Assembly: GCA_964423795.1 (NCBI GenBank)
Contig: CAYRGC010000009.1
Location: 1 to 56,857, forward strand
Length of the DNA stretch: 56,857 nucleotides
Origin: CAYRGC01 sp964423795
GTDB lineage: Bacteria; Patescibacteriota; Gracilibacteria; Peribacterales; Peribacteraceae
Direction: 5' to 3'
In this document: positions 30,914-38,859 of the stretch, piece by piece
How positions within the stretch are numbered: position 1 is the first letter of the stretch
Layout: every line of letters starts with the position of its first letter
Program-made: the position numbers and the translations under genes
The notes under the pieces: generated by a model
What the model saw: only the letters and a program-made list of their open reading frames with translations
What the model was told of the DNA's origin: nothing
Database searches by the model: none

Positions 30914-31312
30914 GTGCCCTTCCCTTCCGATCTCCCCCCGGCGCTTGCCGCCCTGGCGGCCGAACTCGGCCTGCGCCCGGAGGACGTGGAGGAGCACTTC
31001 ATCCGCGGCGGCGGGCACGGCGGACAGAAGATCAACAAGACCGCGAGCATGGCGCAGCTCACGCACCGTCCGAGCGGCATCGTGATCCGCATGCGGCGTC
31101 ACCGCGAGCAGAGCAAGAACCGGCTCTCGGCGTGGAAGCTCCTGATCCTCAAGCTGGAGGAACGCGCGAAGGGCGAGGAGTCGCGCCTCGGGCGCGAGAA
31201 ATTCCGTCTCCGGAAACAGAAGGCGCGGCGGTCCCGGAAGGCGAAGGAAAAAGTGCTCCGGGAGAAACACCGGCATTCCGAGATCAAGGAGGGGCGGAAG
31301 CCCGTTCTCTGA
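30914..31312 (+). CDS. Peptide chain release factor-like protein (GGQ domain)
   Basis: A 132-residue protein consisting of the class I release-factor catalytic domain only. GGGHGGQKINKTAS holds the GGQ that triggers peptidyl-tRNA hydrolysis in the ribosome, and the C-terminus is a long basic helix (KQKARRSRKAKEKVLREKHR). It lacks a stop-codon recognition domain, as in ArfB/ICT1-type ribosome rescue factors, so a rescue role on stalled ribosomes is likely. The start is GTG. It is the first chromosomal gene beyond the island. Confidence 0.88.
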   Translation: MPFPSDLPPALAALAAELGLRPEDVEEHFIRGGGHGGQKINKTASMAQLTHRPSGIVIRMRRHREQSKNRLSAWKLLILKLEERAKGEESRLGREKFRLRKQKARRSRKAKEKVLREKHRHSEIKEGRKPVL

Positions 31313-31465
31313 GCCGAAAACCCCTCTTCCGAACCGCGCGGTTTTCTGCTATACTGAGGACGTCATCAACTGGAATAGAGCTCCGCTCTCCCTTCCGACC
31401 GATGATCAAAACAAACACCGTCCCAGTCTTACCGCTGAGGCGGTTTTGTTTATGCGCGCGGGACG

Positions 31466-31471
31466 TATACT
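31466..31471 (+). promoter_or_regulatory. TATACT box, 7 bases before ATG 31479
   Basis: It selects the ATG at 31479 over an upstream in-frame TTG that would fall before the transcription start. Confidence 0.55.
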
Positions 31472-31478
31472 CGTATCC

Positions 31479-32411
31479 ATGAACGCCTGGCCGCTCCTCA
31501 AGGAAAGCTTCCGCGAATGGCAGCGAGACAACGCCTCGCAGCTCGCGGCAGCCACCGCCTACTACACCGTCTTCTCGCTCGCGCCGCTCGTGATCATCGC
31601 GATCTCGCTCGCGGGCATCGTCATCGAGCCGGGCGCCGCGGAGACGGCGGCCTTCGCGCAGGTGCGCTCCCTCTTCGGCGAGCAGGGGGTCGAGATGGTG
31701 CGCTCGGTCATCGCGTCCTCGCACGCGTCCGCGCAGACGCCCCTCGCGGCCGTCATCGGCTTCTGCGTGCTGCTCGTGGGCGCGAGCGGGCTCCTCGTCG
31801 CGCTCCAAAACGCCCTCAACTACATCTGGAAGGTCGAGACGAACAGGGACGCGAACCACATCCTCCTTTTCGTCCTCAAGCGGATGCTCTCGTTCGGCAT
31901 GATCCTCTCGGTGGGCTTCCTCCTGCTCGTGTCGCTCGTCGCGTCCGCGTTCATCACTTACATGCTCGATTTCCTCGCGACGCGCGGCGCGCCCATCGAG
32001 CCGCTGCTCCCCGTCATCGACACCGTGGTCTCGCTCGGCATCCACGCCACGCTCTTCGCCTCGCTCTTCAAGTTCCTGCCCGACGTGAAGATCACGTGGA
32101 AGGACGTATGGCCGGGCGCCTTCCTCACCGCCGCGCTCTTCACCGTCGGCAAGATCATCCTGGGGTATTACCTCGGGCGCTCGAACCTCGCGGCGGCGTA
32201 CGGCATCGCCGGATCGGTGATCGTGCTCCTGCTTTGGGTGAACTACTCCGCGCAGATCCTCTTCTTCGGCGCCGAGTTCACGAAGGTCTACTCGCGGAAG
32301 ATGACCCCGATCCCGGAGCCCCGCACGTACGCGCACTTCACCGAGGACGCGGAGGGGCACTCCGTCGAGCACCGGAGGTCGTGGTGGAGAACAGTCCTGA
32401 GGAAAAAATAG
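31479..32411 (+). CDS. YihY/BrkB family membrane protein
   Basis: A 310-residue inner-membrane protein with six hydrophobic segments. The opening WPLLKESFREWQRDNASQLA followed by AAATAYYTVFSLAPLVIIAI is the YihY/BrkB (PF03631) signature, and GSVIVLLLWVNYSAQILFFGAEF is the family's closing helix. Function is not firmly known; members have been called virulence factor BrkB or RNase BN by old misannotation. It stands alone, and a word-repeat hairpin follows the stop. Confidence 0.9.
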   Translation: MNAWPLLKESFREWQRDNASQLAAATAYYTVFSLAPLVIIAISLAGIVIEPGAAETAAFAQVRSLFGEQGVEMVRSVIASSHASAQTPLAAVIGFCVLLVGASGLLVALQNALNYIWKVETNRDANHILLFVLKRMLSFGMILSVGFLLLVSLVASAFITYMLDFLATRGAPIEPLLPVIDTVVSLGIHATLFASLFKFLPDVKITWKDVWPGAFLTAALFTVGKIILGYYLGRSNLAAAYGIAGSVIVLLLWVNYSAQILFFGAEFTKVYSRKMTPIPEPRTYAHFTEDAEGHSVEHRRSWWRTVLRKK

Positions 32412-32483
32412 TATGTAGTACGTATAAAGTATTAGGTATGAAGGAAGATTCCCTAATACCTAATACGTACTACTCAATACTCA
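32412..32483. repeat. Word-repeat hairpin of the GTATTAGGTA type
   Basis: The GTAGTACGTATAAAGTATTA arm followed by GGTAT is complementary to the later CTAATACCTAATACGTACTAC arm, apart from a short insertion. It lies between the convergent BrkB and 86-residue protein genes. Confidence 0.75.
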
Positions 32484-32489
32484 ACCGAG

Positions 32490-32750
32490 CTACTTCTTCT
32501 TCGGCGCGTCTGGTGCGAGAAGACACATCATGCTGTGGGACCAGAGGCTCACCGTGACGGCGAACGCGAGGATCGCGAGCGATCCGCCGGAAGAACCGAA
32601 GGTCAGCGTGCCGCGGTCGAGGTTCACGTGCGATAGCACGAGGCCCACGAGCGAGGCGAGGGACGCGAGGAAGAGGAGGGCCGAGACCACGATCTGCATC
32701 GCGAGGGACGCCGGATCGGCCGAGGACTTCTTGGAAGAACCGAAGAGCAT
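32490..32750 (-). CDS. Small two-helix membrane protein (unrecognised)
   Basis: An 86-residue protein with two hydrophobic helices (VVSALLFLASLASLVGLVLS and SLAILAFAVTVSLWSHSMM) and basic ends (SSKKSS and APKKK). No family is recognised. It lies between two repeat-bearing gaps, with no clear promoter box. Codon use looks like its neighbours, which supports it as a real gene. Confidence 0.6.
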   Translation of the reverse strand: MLFGSSKKSSADPASLAMQIVVSALLFLASLASLVGLVLSHVNLDRGTLTFGSSGGSLAILAFAVTVSLWSHSMMCLLAPDAPKKK

Positions 32751-32822
32751 GAGAGAAAGGGGAAGGCTCGGAGGGAAAACGTACCAAACGGCAGCGGAAA
32801 AGACGATGGACGAACAAAATGA

Positions 32823-32910
32823 ATAATTGATAATGGATAATTGAAAATTGCGGCAGAAACGAGGAATTCTTGAAAACTTCCGAATTCTTAATTCTCAATT
32901 ATCAATTTCC
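32823..32910. repeat. Word-repeat hairpin upstream of pheT
   Basis: AATTGATAAT (32825-32834) pairs with ATTATCAATT (32898-32907), and both arms are extended by degenerate copies of GATAATTGAAAATT and GAATTCTTAATTCTC. The stem ends about 12 bases before the pheT promoter box. Confidence 0.75.
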
Positions 32911-32921
32911 GCGGGCGTCCC

Positions 32922-32927
32922 TATACT
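32922..32927 (+). promoter_or_regulatory. TATACT box, 10 bases before the pheT ATG
   Basis: It fixes the pheT start at 32938 and argues against the longer open frame. Confidence 0.5.
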
Positions 32928-32937
32928 TGCACCAGCT

Positions 32938-35364
32938 ATGAAAATCTCCCTGAATTGGCTTTCGGATTTCGTCGATCTCACCGTGACCGACCCGGTCGAG
33001 ATCTCGCGACGCGTCACCGCGGGCGTCGCGGAGGTGGACGACCTCGAGGTACAGGGCGCGCTGCTCGACCGCTGCGTCGTCGGGAAGGTGACGACCGTCC
33101 GCAAGCACCCGGGCGCCGACCGCCTGTCGCTCTGCGAGGTGCAGACCGACGAGGGGCCGAAGCCCGTCGTGTGCGGCGGCACGAACCTGCGCCCCGGCAT
33201 GCGCGTCGCGTTCGCGCACGTGGGCGCGCGCGTCCGCTGGCACGGCGACGGGATGGTCACGCTCACGCGCGCGAAGATCCGCGGCGAGGACAGCCAGGGC
33301 ATGATCTGCGCGGCGGAGGAGCTCGACCTCGCCTCCCTCTTCCCGGCGAAGCCGGAGGACGGCGAGCGTCCGATCGTGGATCTCGGCGACGGCGACGACG
33401 GCGTCGGCGCTCCGCTCCGGGAGTACCTGGGCCTGCGCGACGTCGTGCTGCACATCGATAACCACGCGATCACGCACCGCGCGGACCTCTTCTCCCACGT
33501 CGGTTTCGCGCGCGAATTCGTCGCGCTCGGGCTCGCCACCTGGAAGAAGACGAAAAAGCAGTCCGTCGTGAAGTACGGCAAGGAGCCGCTGCCGTTCGAG
33601 TTCGTGATCGAGCGCAAGGACCTCATCCCCCATTACTGCGCGGTCGCGATCGCGATCGACGGCCCGGGCGAGACGCCCGCGTGGATGAAGGAGCGCCTGG
33701 CCGCGACGGGCTGGCGCAGCATCAACCTCCCGATCGACATCACGAACTACGTCGCGACCGAGCAGGGCATGCCGCTGCACGCGTTCGATGCCGCAGACAT
33801 CCGCGGCGCCGTCCACGCGCGCACGGCGGAGCAGGGCGAGACCATCGTGACGCTCGACAAGGAGAAGCGCGCGCTCCCGAAGGGAGCCATCGTCATGAAC
33901 GACGACGAAGGGATCTTCGACCTCCTCGGCATCATGGGCGGCCTGCGCAGCTCGACGAAGGACTCGACGCGCCTCGTGTACCTGCACGCGGCCATCGCCG
34001 ATCCGTCCGCCATCCGCCGCACGGTGATCGCCACCGGCCACCGCACGGACGCGGCGACGGTCTACGAGAAGGGCATCCCGCGCGAAGCGGCGCTCCGCGG
34101 ACTCGAGCGCGCGGTCACACTGTTCCTCGAACTCGTGCCGGGCGCGAAGGTGGTCTCGAAGCTCGAGACCGTCGGCCCCGTCGACAAGGAGAAGACGATC
34201 GAACTGCCGCTCTCCCTCGCCGAGCGCATCCTCGGGACCGCGATCGGCGCGAAGGAGGCGACCAACGCGCTCGAGGACCTCGGCTTCGACGTGAAAGCGA
34301 AAAAGGGCAAGGAGCCGACGCTCGAGGTCACCGTGCCCGCCTTCCGCCTCGGCGACATCCGCACGGGCCACGATCTCGTGGAGGAAATCGGCCGCGTCGT
34401 CGGCTACGACGCCGTGGCGCCAGTTCTCCCGGCCGCCAGCATCCGCCCGGCCAAGCGCGAGACGCGCGTGCACAGCGTGCGCGACGAGCTCCGTCTCCTC
34501 GGCTACAGCGAGATCGTCCCGCTCTCGCTCACGTCCGCCGCCACCCTGAAGAAGGCGGGCTTCGATCCGCACCAGGCGATCGCCATCCAAAACCCCCTGA
34601 GCGAGGAATGGGCCGTGCTCCACACGTCCACCGTCCCCGCCCTCCTGGAGCACGCGCAGCGCAACGTCCTGCTCGCGGGCCCCGTGCTCCGTACCTTCCA
34701 CGTCGCGAACGTCTTCCGGAAGGGCGAGGCGGAAAAGACCGAGCTCTCGCTCCTCTTCGCCGACCTCGCGGCGACGGACGTCTCCGTGAAGGAGGAACCC
34801 CTCCTGCTCGCGAAGCGCCACGTGTCCCAGGTCCTCTCCCGGCTCGGCCTTTCGGCCGACGTCTCGACGGGCGGCAAAGCGCCGTCCTCGGCGCACCCAG
34901 GGCGCGCCGCGGAGCTGTTCGCGCACCCGCGCCGCCGTCCCGGCGAGGCGGAGACCGCTTCCCGCCCGATCGGCTGGATCTACGAGGTCCACCCGGAGAT
35001 CCGCAAGGCCTTCGACCTGCGCGGACGCGCCGCCGTCGCGACGCTCGACGTCACCGCGCTCCTCGAGCTCCCGGCCGACGCCACCGCGGCGATCGCCCCC
35101 GTGCCACAGTTCCCGTCCGTGACCTACGACGTCACGCTCGCGCTCAGTCACCGGGAGCAGTCCGGACCGATGCTGCGCCAGCTCCGCCACGCCGACCCGC
35201 TTCTCGAGAGCGTGGACGTCGTGGACCTCTACTCCGGCAAGCCGATGGAGAAAGGACAGTTCACGCTCACGCTGCGCTTCACCTACCGCGCCTCCGACCG
35301 CACCCTCACCGAGGATGAGGCAAAGAAGGCGCATGACAAGGTGCTCAAACAAGCGAGCTTGTAA
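32938..35364 (+). CDS. pheT: Phenylalanine-tRNA ligase beta subunit
   Basis: An 808-residue beta chain of the alpha2-beta2 enzyme. Visible in order: the N-terminal MKISLNWLSDFVDL, the tRNA-binding OB domain (VVGKVTTVRKHPGADRLSLC), the B3/B4 editing domain (NLPIDITNYV), the B5 domain, the catalytic-like core and the C-terminal anticodon-binding FDX-ACB domain (VPQFPSVTYDVTLALSHREQ). Length is normal. The alpha subunit pheS is not adjacent, which is unusual as the two genes are generally paired. The start is fixed by TATACT 10 bases upstream. Confidence 0.94.
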   Translation: MKISLNWLSDFVDLTVTDPVEISRRVTAGVAEVDDLEVQGALLDRCVVGKVTTVRKHPGADRLSLCEVQTDEGPKPVVCGGTNLRPGMRVAFAHVGARVRWHGDGMVTLTRAKIRGEDSQGMICAAEELDLASLFPAKPEDGERPIVDLGDGDDGVGAPLREYLGLRDVVLHIDNHAITHRADLFSHVGFAREFVALGLATWKKTKKQSVVKYGKEPLPFEFVIERKDLIPHYCAVAIAIDGPGETPAWMKERLAATGWRSINLPIDITNYVATEQGMPLHAFDAADIRGAVHARTAEQGETIVTLDKEKRALPKGAIVMNDDEGIFDLLGIMGGLRSSTKDSTRLVYLHAAIADPSAIRRTVIATGHRTDAATVYEKGIPREAALRGLERAVTLFLELVPGAKVVSKLETVGPVDKEKTIELPLSLAERILGTAIGAKEATNALEDLGFDVKAKKGKEPTLEVTVPAFRLGDIRTGHDLVEEIGRVVGYDAVAPVLPAASIRPAKRETRVHSVRDELRLLGYSEIVPLSLTSAATLKKAGFDPHQAIAIQNPLSEEWAVLHTSTVPALLEHAQRNVLLAGPVLRTFHVANVFRKGEAEKTELSLLFADLAATDVSVKEEPLLLAKRHVSQVLSRLGLSADVSTGGKAPSSAHPGRAAELFAHPRRRPGEAETASRPIGWIYEVHPEIRKAFDLRGRAAVATLDVTALLELPADATAAIAPVPQFPSVTYDVTLALSHREQSGPMLRQLRHADPLLESVDVVDLYSGKPMEKGQFTLTLRFTYRASDRTLTEDEAKKAHDKVLKQASL

Positions 35365-35430
35365 GGACCACATCCCAAGGACCAATTCCCGATTCGCCGA
35401 GTTGGGATTTGGGTTCTGGCACCTGGGATT

Positions 35431-35436
35431 TACACT
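35431..35436 (+). promoter_or_regulatory. TACACT box, 7 bases before ATG 35444
   Basis: It fixes the start of the adenosyltransferase gene, within a GGGATTTGGGTTCTGG word-repeat spacer. Confidence 0.55.
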
Positions 35437-35443
35437 CGACGCG

Positions 35444-35989
35444 ATGGCATCGATCGTCACCAAGACCGGCGACAACGGGGATACCGGCCTGTACGGCGCG
35501 GCACGCGTGCCGAAGGACCATCCGCGCATCGCGGCGATCGGCGCGGTGGACGAGCTCAACGCGCTGCTCGGCGTCGCGCTCTCAGAAAGGGATCTCGCGC
35601 AGGCGATGCGGACGGAGATCGAGCCGCTCCAGCATCTCCTCTTCCGCGTGGGCGCCGATCTCGCGACTCCGCTCGGCTCTCCCGCGGACACGAAGCGTGT
35701 CGATCCGGTCCACGTCGCCCGGCTGGAGGAGCGCATACGGGCGATCGAGCCCCTGCTCCCCCCGCAGACGGCCTTCCTCCTCCCCGGGGGCAATCGCGTG
35801 AGCGCCCTCTTGCATCACGCCCGCTCCGTCTGCAGGCGCGCGGAACGAGAGGCGGTGCGCCTGCGCCGCGACGACGGCATCAATGACCAAGTGCTCGTGC
35901 TCCTCAACCGACTGTCGGACCTACTCTTCCTTCTCGCGCGAAAAGCGAACGTGGATGAGGGGGCGAAGGAGATAGAAGTGCGGTACTAG
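35444..35989 (+). CDS. ATP:cob(I)alamin adenosyltransferase, PduO type
   Basis: A 181-residue four-helix-bundle enzyme that makes adenosylcobalamin. The N-terminal ATP-binding KTGDNGDTGLYG, GAVDELNALLG, FLLPGGN, and the C-terminal RRAEREAVRLRR with NRLSDLLFLLAR are the PduO/MMAB signatures. There are no other cobalamin genes in the window. The enzyme implies either use of an imported corrinoid by a B12-dependent enzyme elsewhere in the genome, or a repurposed function. TACACT lies 7 bases before the ATG. Confidence 0.9.
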   Translation: MASIVTKTGDNGDTGLYGAARVPKDHPRIAAIGAVDELNALLGVALSERDLAQAMRTEIEPLQHLLFRVGADLATPLGSPADTKRVDPVHVARLEERIRAIEPLLPPQTAFLLPGGNRVSALLHHARSVCRRAEREAVRLRRDDGINDQVLVLLNRLSDLLFLLARKANVDEGAKEIEVRY

Positions 35990-36063
35990 GAAAGAGCTTG
36001 GGGAGCTTACGGAGCCTGAAAGATGTACGCCTCTCAAGCTCGTACAAGCTCTCTCCTCGACCA

Positions 36064-36351
36064 TCACGCGCTCCAGAAATTCAGGAACACGATCACGAGG
36101 AAGAACAGCGCGAGCGGGATCCCGATCCCGAGCGCAAGCGCCATGGACCCCTCTTCCGTCGTGAGACTGCGGTAGAAACTGAGACCGCCGTACGCGATGG
36201 CCGAGAGGGCGAACGGCAGATCCGCCACCTGCATCCACGTCGCCGAGGCGTTCGCGAGCACGTCGTTGCGCACGCCGATATACGCCAGGAAGAACGTGAG
36301 TCCCAGGAGATAGAAACAGGCGCCCGAGACGCGATGGAGAATGGTGGTCAC
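36064..36351 (-). CDS. Small three-helix membrane protein (unrecognised)
   Basis: A 95-residue protein with three hydrophobic segments (SGACFYLLGLTFFLAYIGV, LPFALSAIAYGGLSF and LGIGIPLALFFLVIVFLNF). I do not recognise its family; the opening HRVSGACFYLLG is loosely like a succinate dehydrogenase cytochrome subunit, but the haem ligands and partner subunits are missing. The start is GTG, with TAAGCT 7 bases upstream. It lies between two word-repeat gaps. Confidence 0.6.
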   Translation of the reverse strand: MTTILHRVSGACFYLLGLTFFLAYIGVRNDVLANASATWMQVADLPFALSAIAYGGLSFYRSLTTEEGSMALALGIGIPLALFFLVIVFLNFWSA

Positions 36352-36475
36352 GGGACGTAGCTTAGAACTTTTCGCTTTCAGCTTCTAGATTTCGGTAATG
36401 ACGATCGAACGCTTGAAGCTCTAACCTCAAAACCTTCCTGCCATCTCAAAAAGACAAGGAACGCTGATGAATCTT

Positions 36476-36631
36476 TCACAGATTCTTGTGCTTCTTCTTG
36501 TGGCTGACGGTGAGGCGCTTGCGGCCCTGGCGGCGCCGGCGCGCGAGCACCTGCTTACCCTTCTTCGTCTTGGTACGGGTGCGGTACCCGTGCTTGCGAA
36601 GCCGCTTGCGCCACTTGAACTTGTTGAGCAT
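36476..36631 (-). CDS. rpmH: 50S ribosomal protein bL34
   Basis: A 51-residue, strongly basic protein beginning MLNKFKWRKRLRKHGYRTRT and ending LTVSHKKKHKNL. The KRxRKHGYRxR core and the later GRKRLTVS identify bL34. In many bacteria rpmH lies by rnpA and dnaA; neither is adjacent here. On the minus strand TAGGAT sits 9 bases before the ATG. It is below the size at which simple frame searches report genes. Confidence 0.92.
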   Translation of the reverse strand: MLNKFKWRKRLRKHGYRTRTKTKKGKQVLARRRRQGRKRLTVSHKKKHKNL

Positions 36632-36640
36632 GACCGGGGG

Positions 36641-36646
36641 ATCCTA
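36641..36646 (-). promoter_or_regulatory. TAGGAT box, 9 bases before the rpmH ATG
   Basis: A leaderless-type box for a ribosomal protein gene; no ribosome binding site is visible. Confidence 0.45.
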
Positions 36647-36694
36647 CAGAAGCGGCTCGTCCGGGTCAATCTTCCTTTTCCTTCGCGATGAGGA

Positions 36695-36775
36695 AGGAAA
36701 GAGGAAAGGGCTTGGGCACTTGGGAGCTTGCGCAAGCTGTTCAAGCTCTTTCCTCTCTCCTCTTTCCTCGCCGGA
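36695..36775. repeat. Word-repeat hairpin (GAGGAAAGGGCTTG)
   Basis: GAGGAAAGGGCTTG (36701-36714) pairs with CAAGCTCTTTCCTC (36742-36755) with one G-U; the AGCTTGCGCAAGCT palindrome sits between. The GAGGAAAGAGCTTGGG word also occurs at 21371-21386, and as AGGAAAGAGCTTGGG at 35988-36002. Confidence 0.75.
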
Positions 36776-36910
36776 AACGGACCACTGGCGATTGGCGATC
36801 AGCGATTGGACAGGAATACTACTAGGAATCGTCAGTAACCCTGGTTCCAATCCCGAATCACTAGTCACTAGTCGCCTCCTCCGAGACTCGCAAAACCCCC
36901 GCCTCCTCCC

Positions 36911-36916
36911 TACACT
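36911..36916 (+). promoter_or_regulatory. TACACT box, 6 bases before ATG 36923
   Basis: TACACT-CGCCCC-ATG for the M16 peptidase gene. Confidence 0.55.
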
Positions 36917-36922
36917 CGCCCC

Positions 36923-38182
36923 ATGTTCACCACCGACCGCCTTCCTTCCGGACTTCCCGTCCTCACCGCCCCCATCGACGGCACCGCCGCCGTCACCGTG
37001 ATGGTCTTCGCGGGCGCGGGTTCGCGCTATGAGACCAACGAGGAACGCGGTATCAGCCATTTCCTGGAGCACATGTTCTTCAAAGGAGGGAAGAAGTACA
37101 CGAACACGAAGGAGGTCTCGGCGGCAATCGACGGCGTCGGCGGCGACTTCAACGCCTTCACGGGCAAGGAGTACGCCGGGTACTACGTGAAGGTCGCGGC
37201 GCCGGAGGTGGAGCTCGCGTGCGACGTCCTCTCCGACATGCTCCTGCATGCCTCCTTCCCCCAGGAGGAGATCGAGAAGGAGCGCGGCGTCATCATGGAG
37301 GAGGAGCGCATGTACCAGGACACTCCCATGTACCGCGCGGGCTGGGACTTCGAGGAGCTCCTCTACGGCGATCACCCGCTCGGCTGGGACACCATCGGCA
37401 CCGAAAAGGTGATCATGGGCGTGCAGCAGGCGGACTTCAAGAAGCACCGCGACGAACTCTACGTGCCGGGAAACCTCGTGATCGCCTTCGCCGGCAAGAT
37501 CACGCCGAAGGAGGCCATGGCCCTCGCGCAGAAGTTCTTCGGCCCGATCGCGGGCGAGAGCGACAGGAAGTTCACGGCCTTCACGCGGTACGGGAAGAAG
37601 CGCGTGTTCCTCCGCGACAAGAACACCGAGCAGAGCCACCTCGTCATCGGCGTGCCGGGCGTCTCCGCCCTGTCGGAAGACCACTTCGCCGAGCGGCTCC
37701 TCGCGGTGATCCTCGGCGGCAACATGAGCTCGCGCATGTTTCTGAACATCCGCGAGGCCAAGGGCCTCTGCTACTACATCTCCACGGAGGTGGACAGCTA
37801 CCTCGACGCCGGTTCCCTCTCGACGCGCGCCGGCGTGGATCGTTCGCGCCTGCACGAGGCGATCGGGGCGATCATCCGCGAGTACGAGGAGTGCGCCGCC
37901 AAGGGCGTGACCGAGGAAGAGCTTGAACGCGCGAAGGCGTTCTTCCGCGGCAAGACGACGCTCGGCATGGAGGACAGCGAGGAGAGGGCGCACTTCATCG
38001 GCAAGCAGCAACTCCTCTACCCGAAGACCCGCTCGATGGAGGAATACCTCGCCGAGATCGACCGCGTGACCCTCACGCAGGTCAACGCGCTCGCCAAGCG
38101 CCTGCTCAAGAAGAACGAGCTGCGCCTCGTCGTGATCGGCAAGGATCAAACGGAAGAGGGCCTCCTGAAGCTCTTGGCCTGA
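36923..38182 (+). CDS. M16 family zinc peptidase (insulinase-like)
   Basis: A 419-residue M16B-type peptidase. The inverted zinc motif HFLEH (ISHFLEHMFFKGG) is near residues 48-52, with the third ligand Glu in the EKERGVIMEEERM region about 75 residues later. The C-terminal half, with NMSSRMFLNIREAKGLCYYI, is the second non-catalytic M16 domain. It probably degrades small proteins or signal peptides in the cytoplasm. No signal sequence is visible. Single gene with its own promoter box. Confidence 0.92.
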   Translation: MFTTDRLPSGLPVLTAPIDGTAAVTVMVFAGAGSRYETNEERGISHFLEHMFFKGGKKYTNTKEVSAAIDGVGGDFNAFTGKEYAGYYVKVAAPEVELACDVLSDMLLHASFPQEEIEKERGVIMEEERMYQDTPMYRAGWDFEELLYGDHPLGWDTIGTEKVIMGVQQADFKKHRDELYVPGNLVIAFAGKITPKEAMALAQKFFGPIAGESDRKFTAFTRYGKKRVFLRDKNTEQSHLVIGVPGVSALSEDHFAERLLAVILGGNMSSRMFLNIREAKGLCYYISTEVDSYLDAGSLSTRAGVDRSRLHEAIGAIIREYEECAAKGVTEEELERAKAFFRGKTTLGMEDSEERAHFIGKQQLLYPKTRSMEEYLAEIDRVTLTQVNALAKRLLKKNELRLVVIGKDQTEEGLLKLLA

Positions 38183-38266
38183 TTCGACGAGGGAAAAAGG
38201 GTATTTTTGGCTTATCCTTGAGTAAAAGATGGCCTTCCGAATCATTGACAAAAATGAAGATAAGTA

Positions 38267-38272
38267 TAGAAT
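38267..38272 (+). promoter_or_regulatory. TAGAAT box, 6 bases before CTG 38279
   Basis: TAGAAT-GATCCG-CTG. The box has the standard leaderless spacing to a CTG, not to any ATG, GTG or TTG. Confidence 0.4.
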
Positions 38273-38278
38273 GATCCG

Positions 38279-38842
38279 CTGACTGCTACCAGCACCATCG
38301 TCGGCCTCTTCGCGTTGTTCAGCGTCATCAGCCCGCTCCCCGCCGCGCACCAGATCTCGCTGCAGGAATGGCAGCCGAAGGTCGGCGACCGTTTCGTCGT
38401 GGATACGAAGGCGAACGAGGGGTATCTCCTCCACCCGGACGGCGAGTACGTCGCGTTCCCCGTGATCACCGGCCAGCGCCGCACGGTGCGCTACATCGGC
38501 CTCACGTATTTCGCGGCCACTCCCAACTGGGACTGGAACGCGAACGAGAAGGGCATCAAGGGCGACCGCGTGACCTTCGGCCCGCAGGGTCGCATCATCC
38601 GCCTCTACAAGGACGGGGAAGTGACCAACTACGGCATCCACGAGCACGCGGCGGAGGAGGTGATGTTCGCCCGCGAGAGCCGCTACCAGAGCATGGGCTG
38701 CATCATCGTGCGCCACCCCATCATGGACATCCTGGAGAAAACGTACGATCTCAACGCCGAAACCGGCTTCCCGGTGCTCACCCGCGCCGGCGTGGACGAT
38801 CCGGTGCAGGTGGCGTTCTCAACCACGGAAGGCACCCTCTGA
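38279..38842 (+). CDS. L,D-transpeptidase-like secreted protein (YkuD-type)
   Basis: About 187 residues from a proposed CTG start, or 175 from the TTG at 38315. From the CTG the N-terminus reads as a full signal peptide (TATSTIVGLFALFSV then PLPAAHQ); from the TTG the signal is truncated. The C-terminal YGIHEHAAEEVMFA followed by RYQSMGCIIVRH resembles the YkuD active site, with His and the catalytic Cys, although the usual S/T-H-G-C is S-M-G-C. It may cross-link or anchor proteins to peptidoglycan outside the membrane. The start codon and the exact family are both uncertain. Confidence 0.65.
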   Translation: MTATSTIVGLFALFSVISPLPAAHQISLQEWQPKVGDRFVVDTKANEGYLLHPDGEYVAFPVITGQRRTVRYIGLTYFAATPNWDWNANEKGIKGDRVTFGPQGRIIRLYKDGEVTNYGIHEHAAEEVMFARESRYQSMGCIIVRHPIMDILEKTYDLNAETGFPVLTRAGVDDPVQVAFSTTEGTL

Positions 38843-38859
38843 GTCTTTTGTTGGGTCGC

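Noticed and set aside
32848..32937. A 30-codon N-terminal extension of PheT
   Set aside because: It runs through the word-repeat hairpin and lies before the TATACT box; PheT homologues begin at the MKISLNWL motif.
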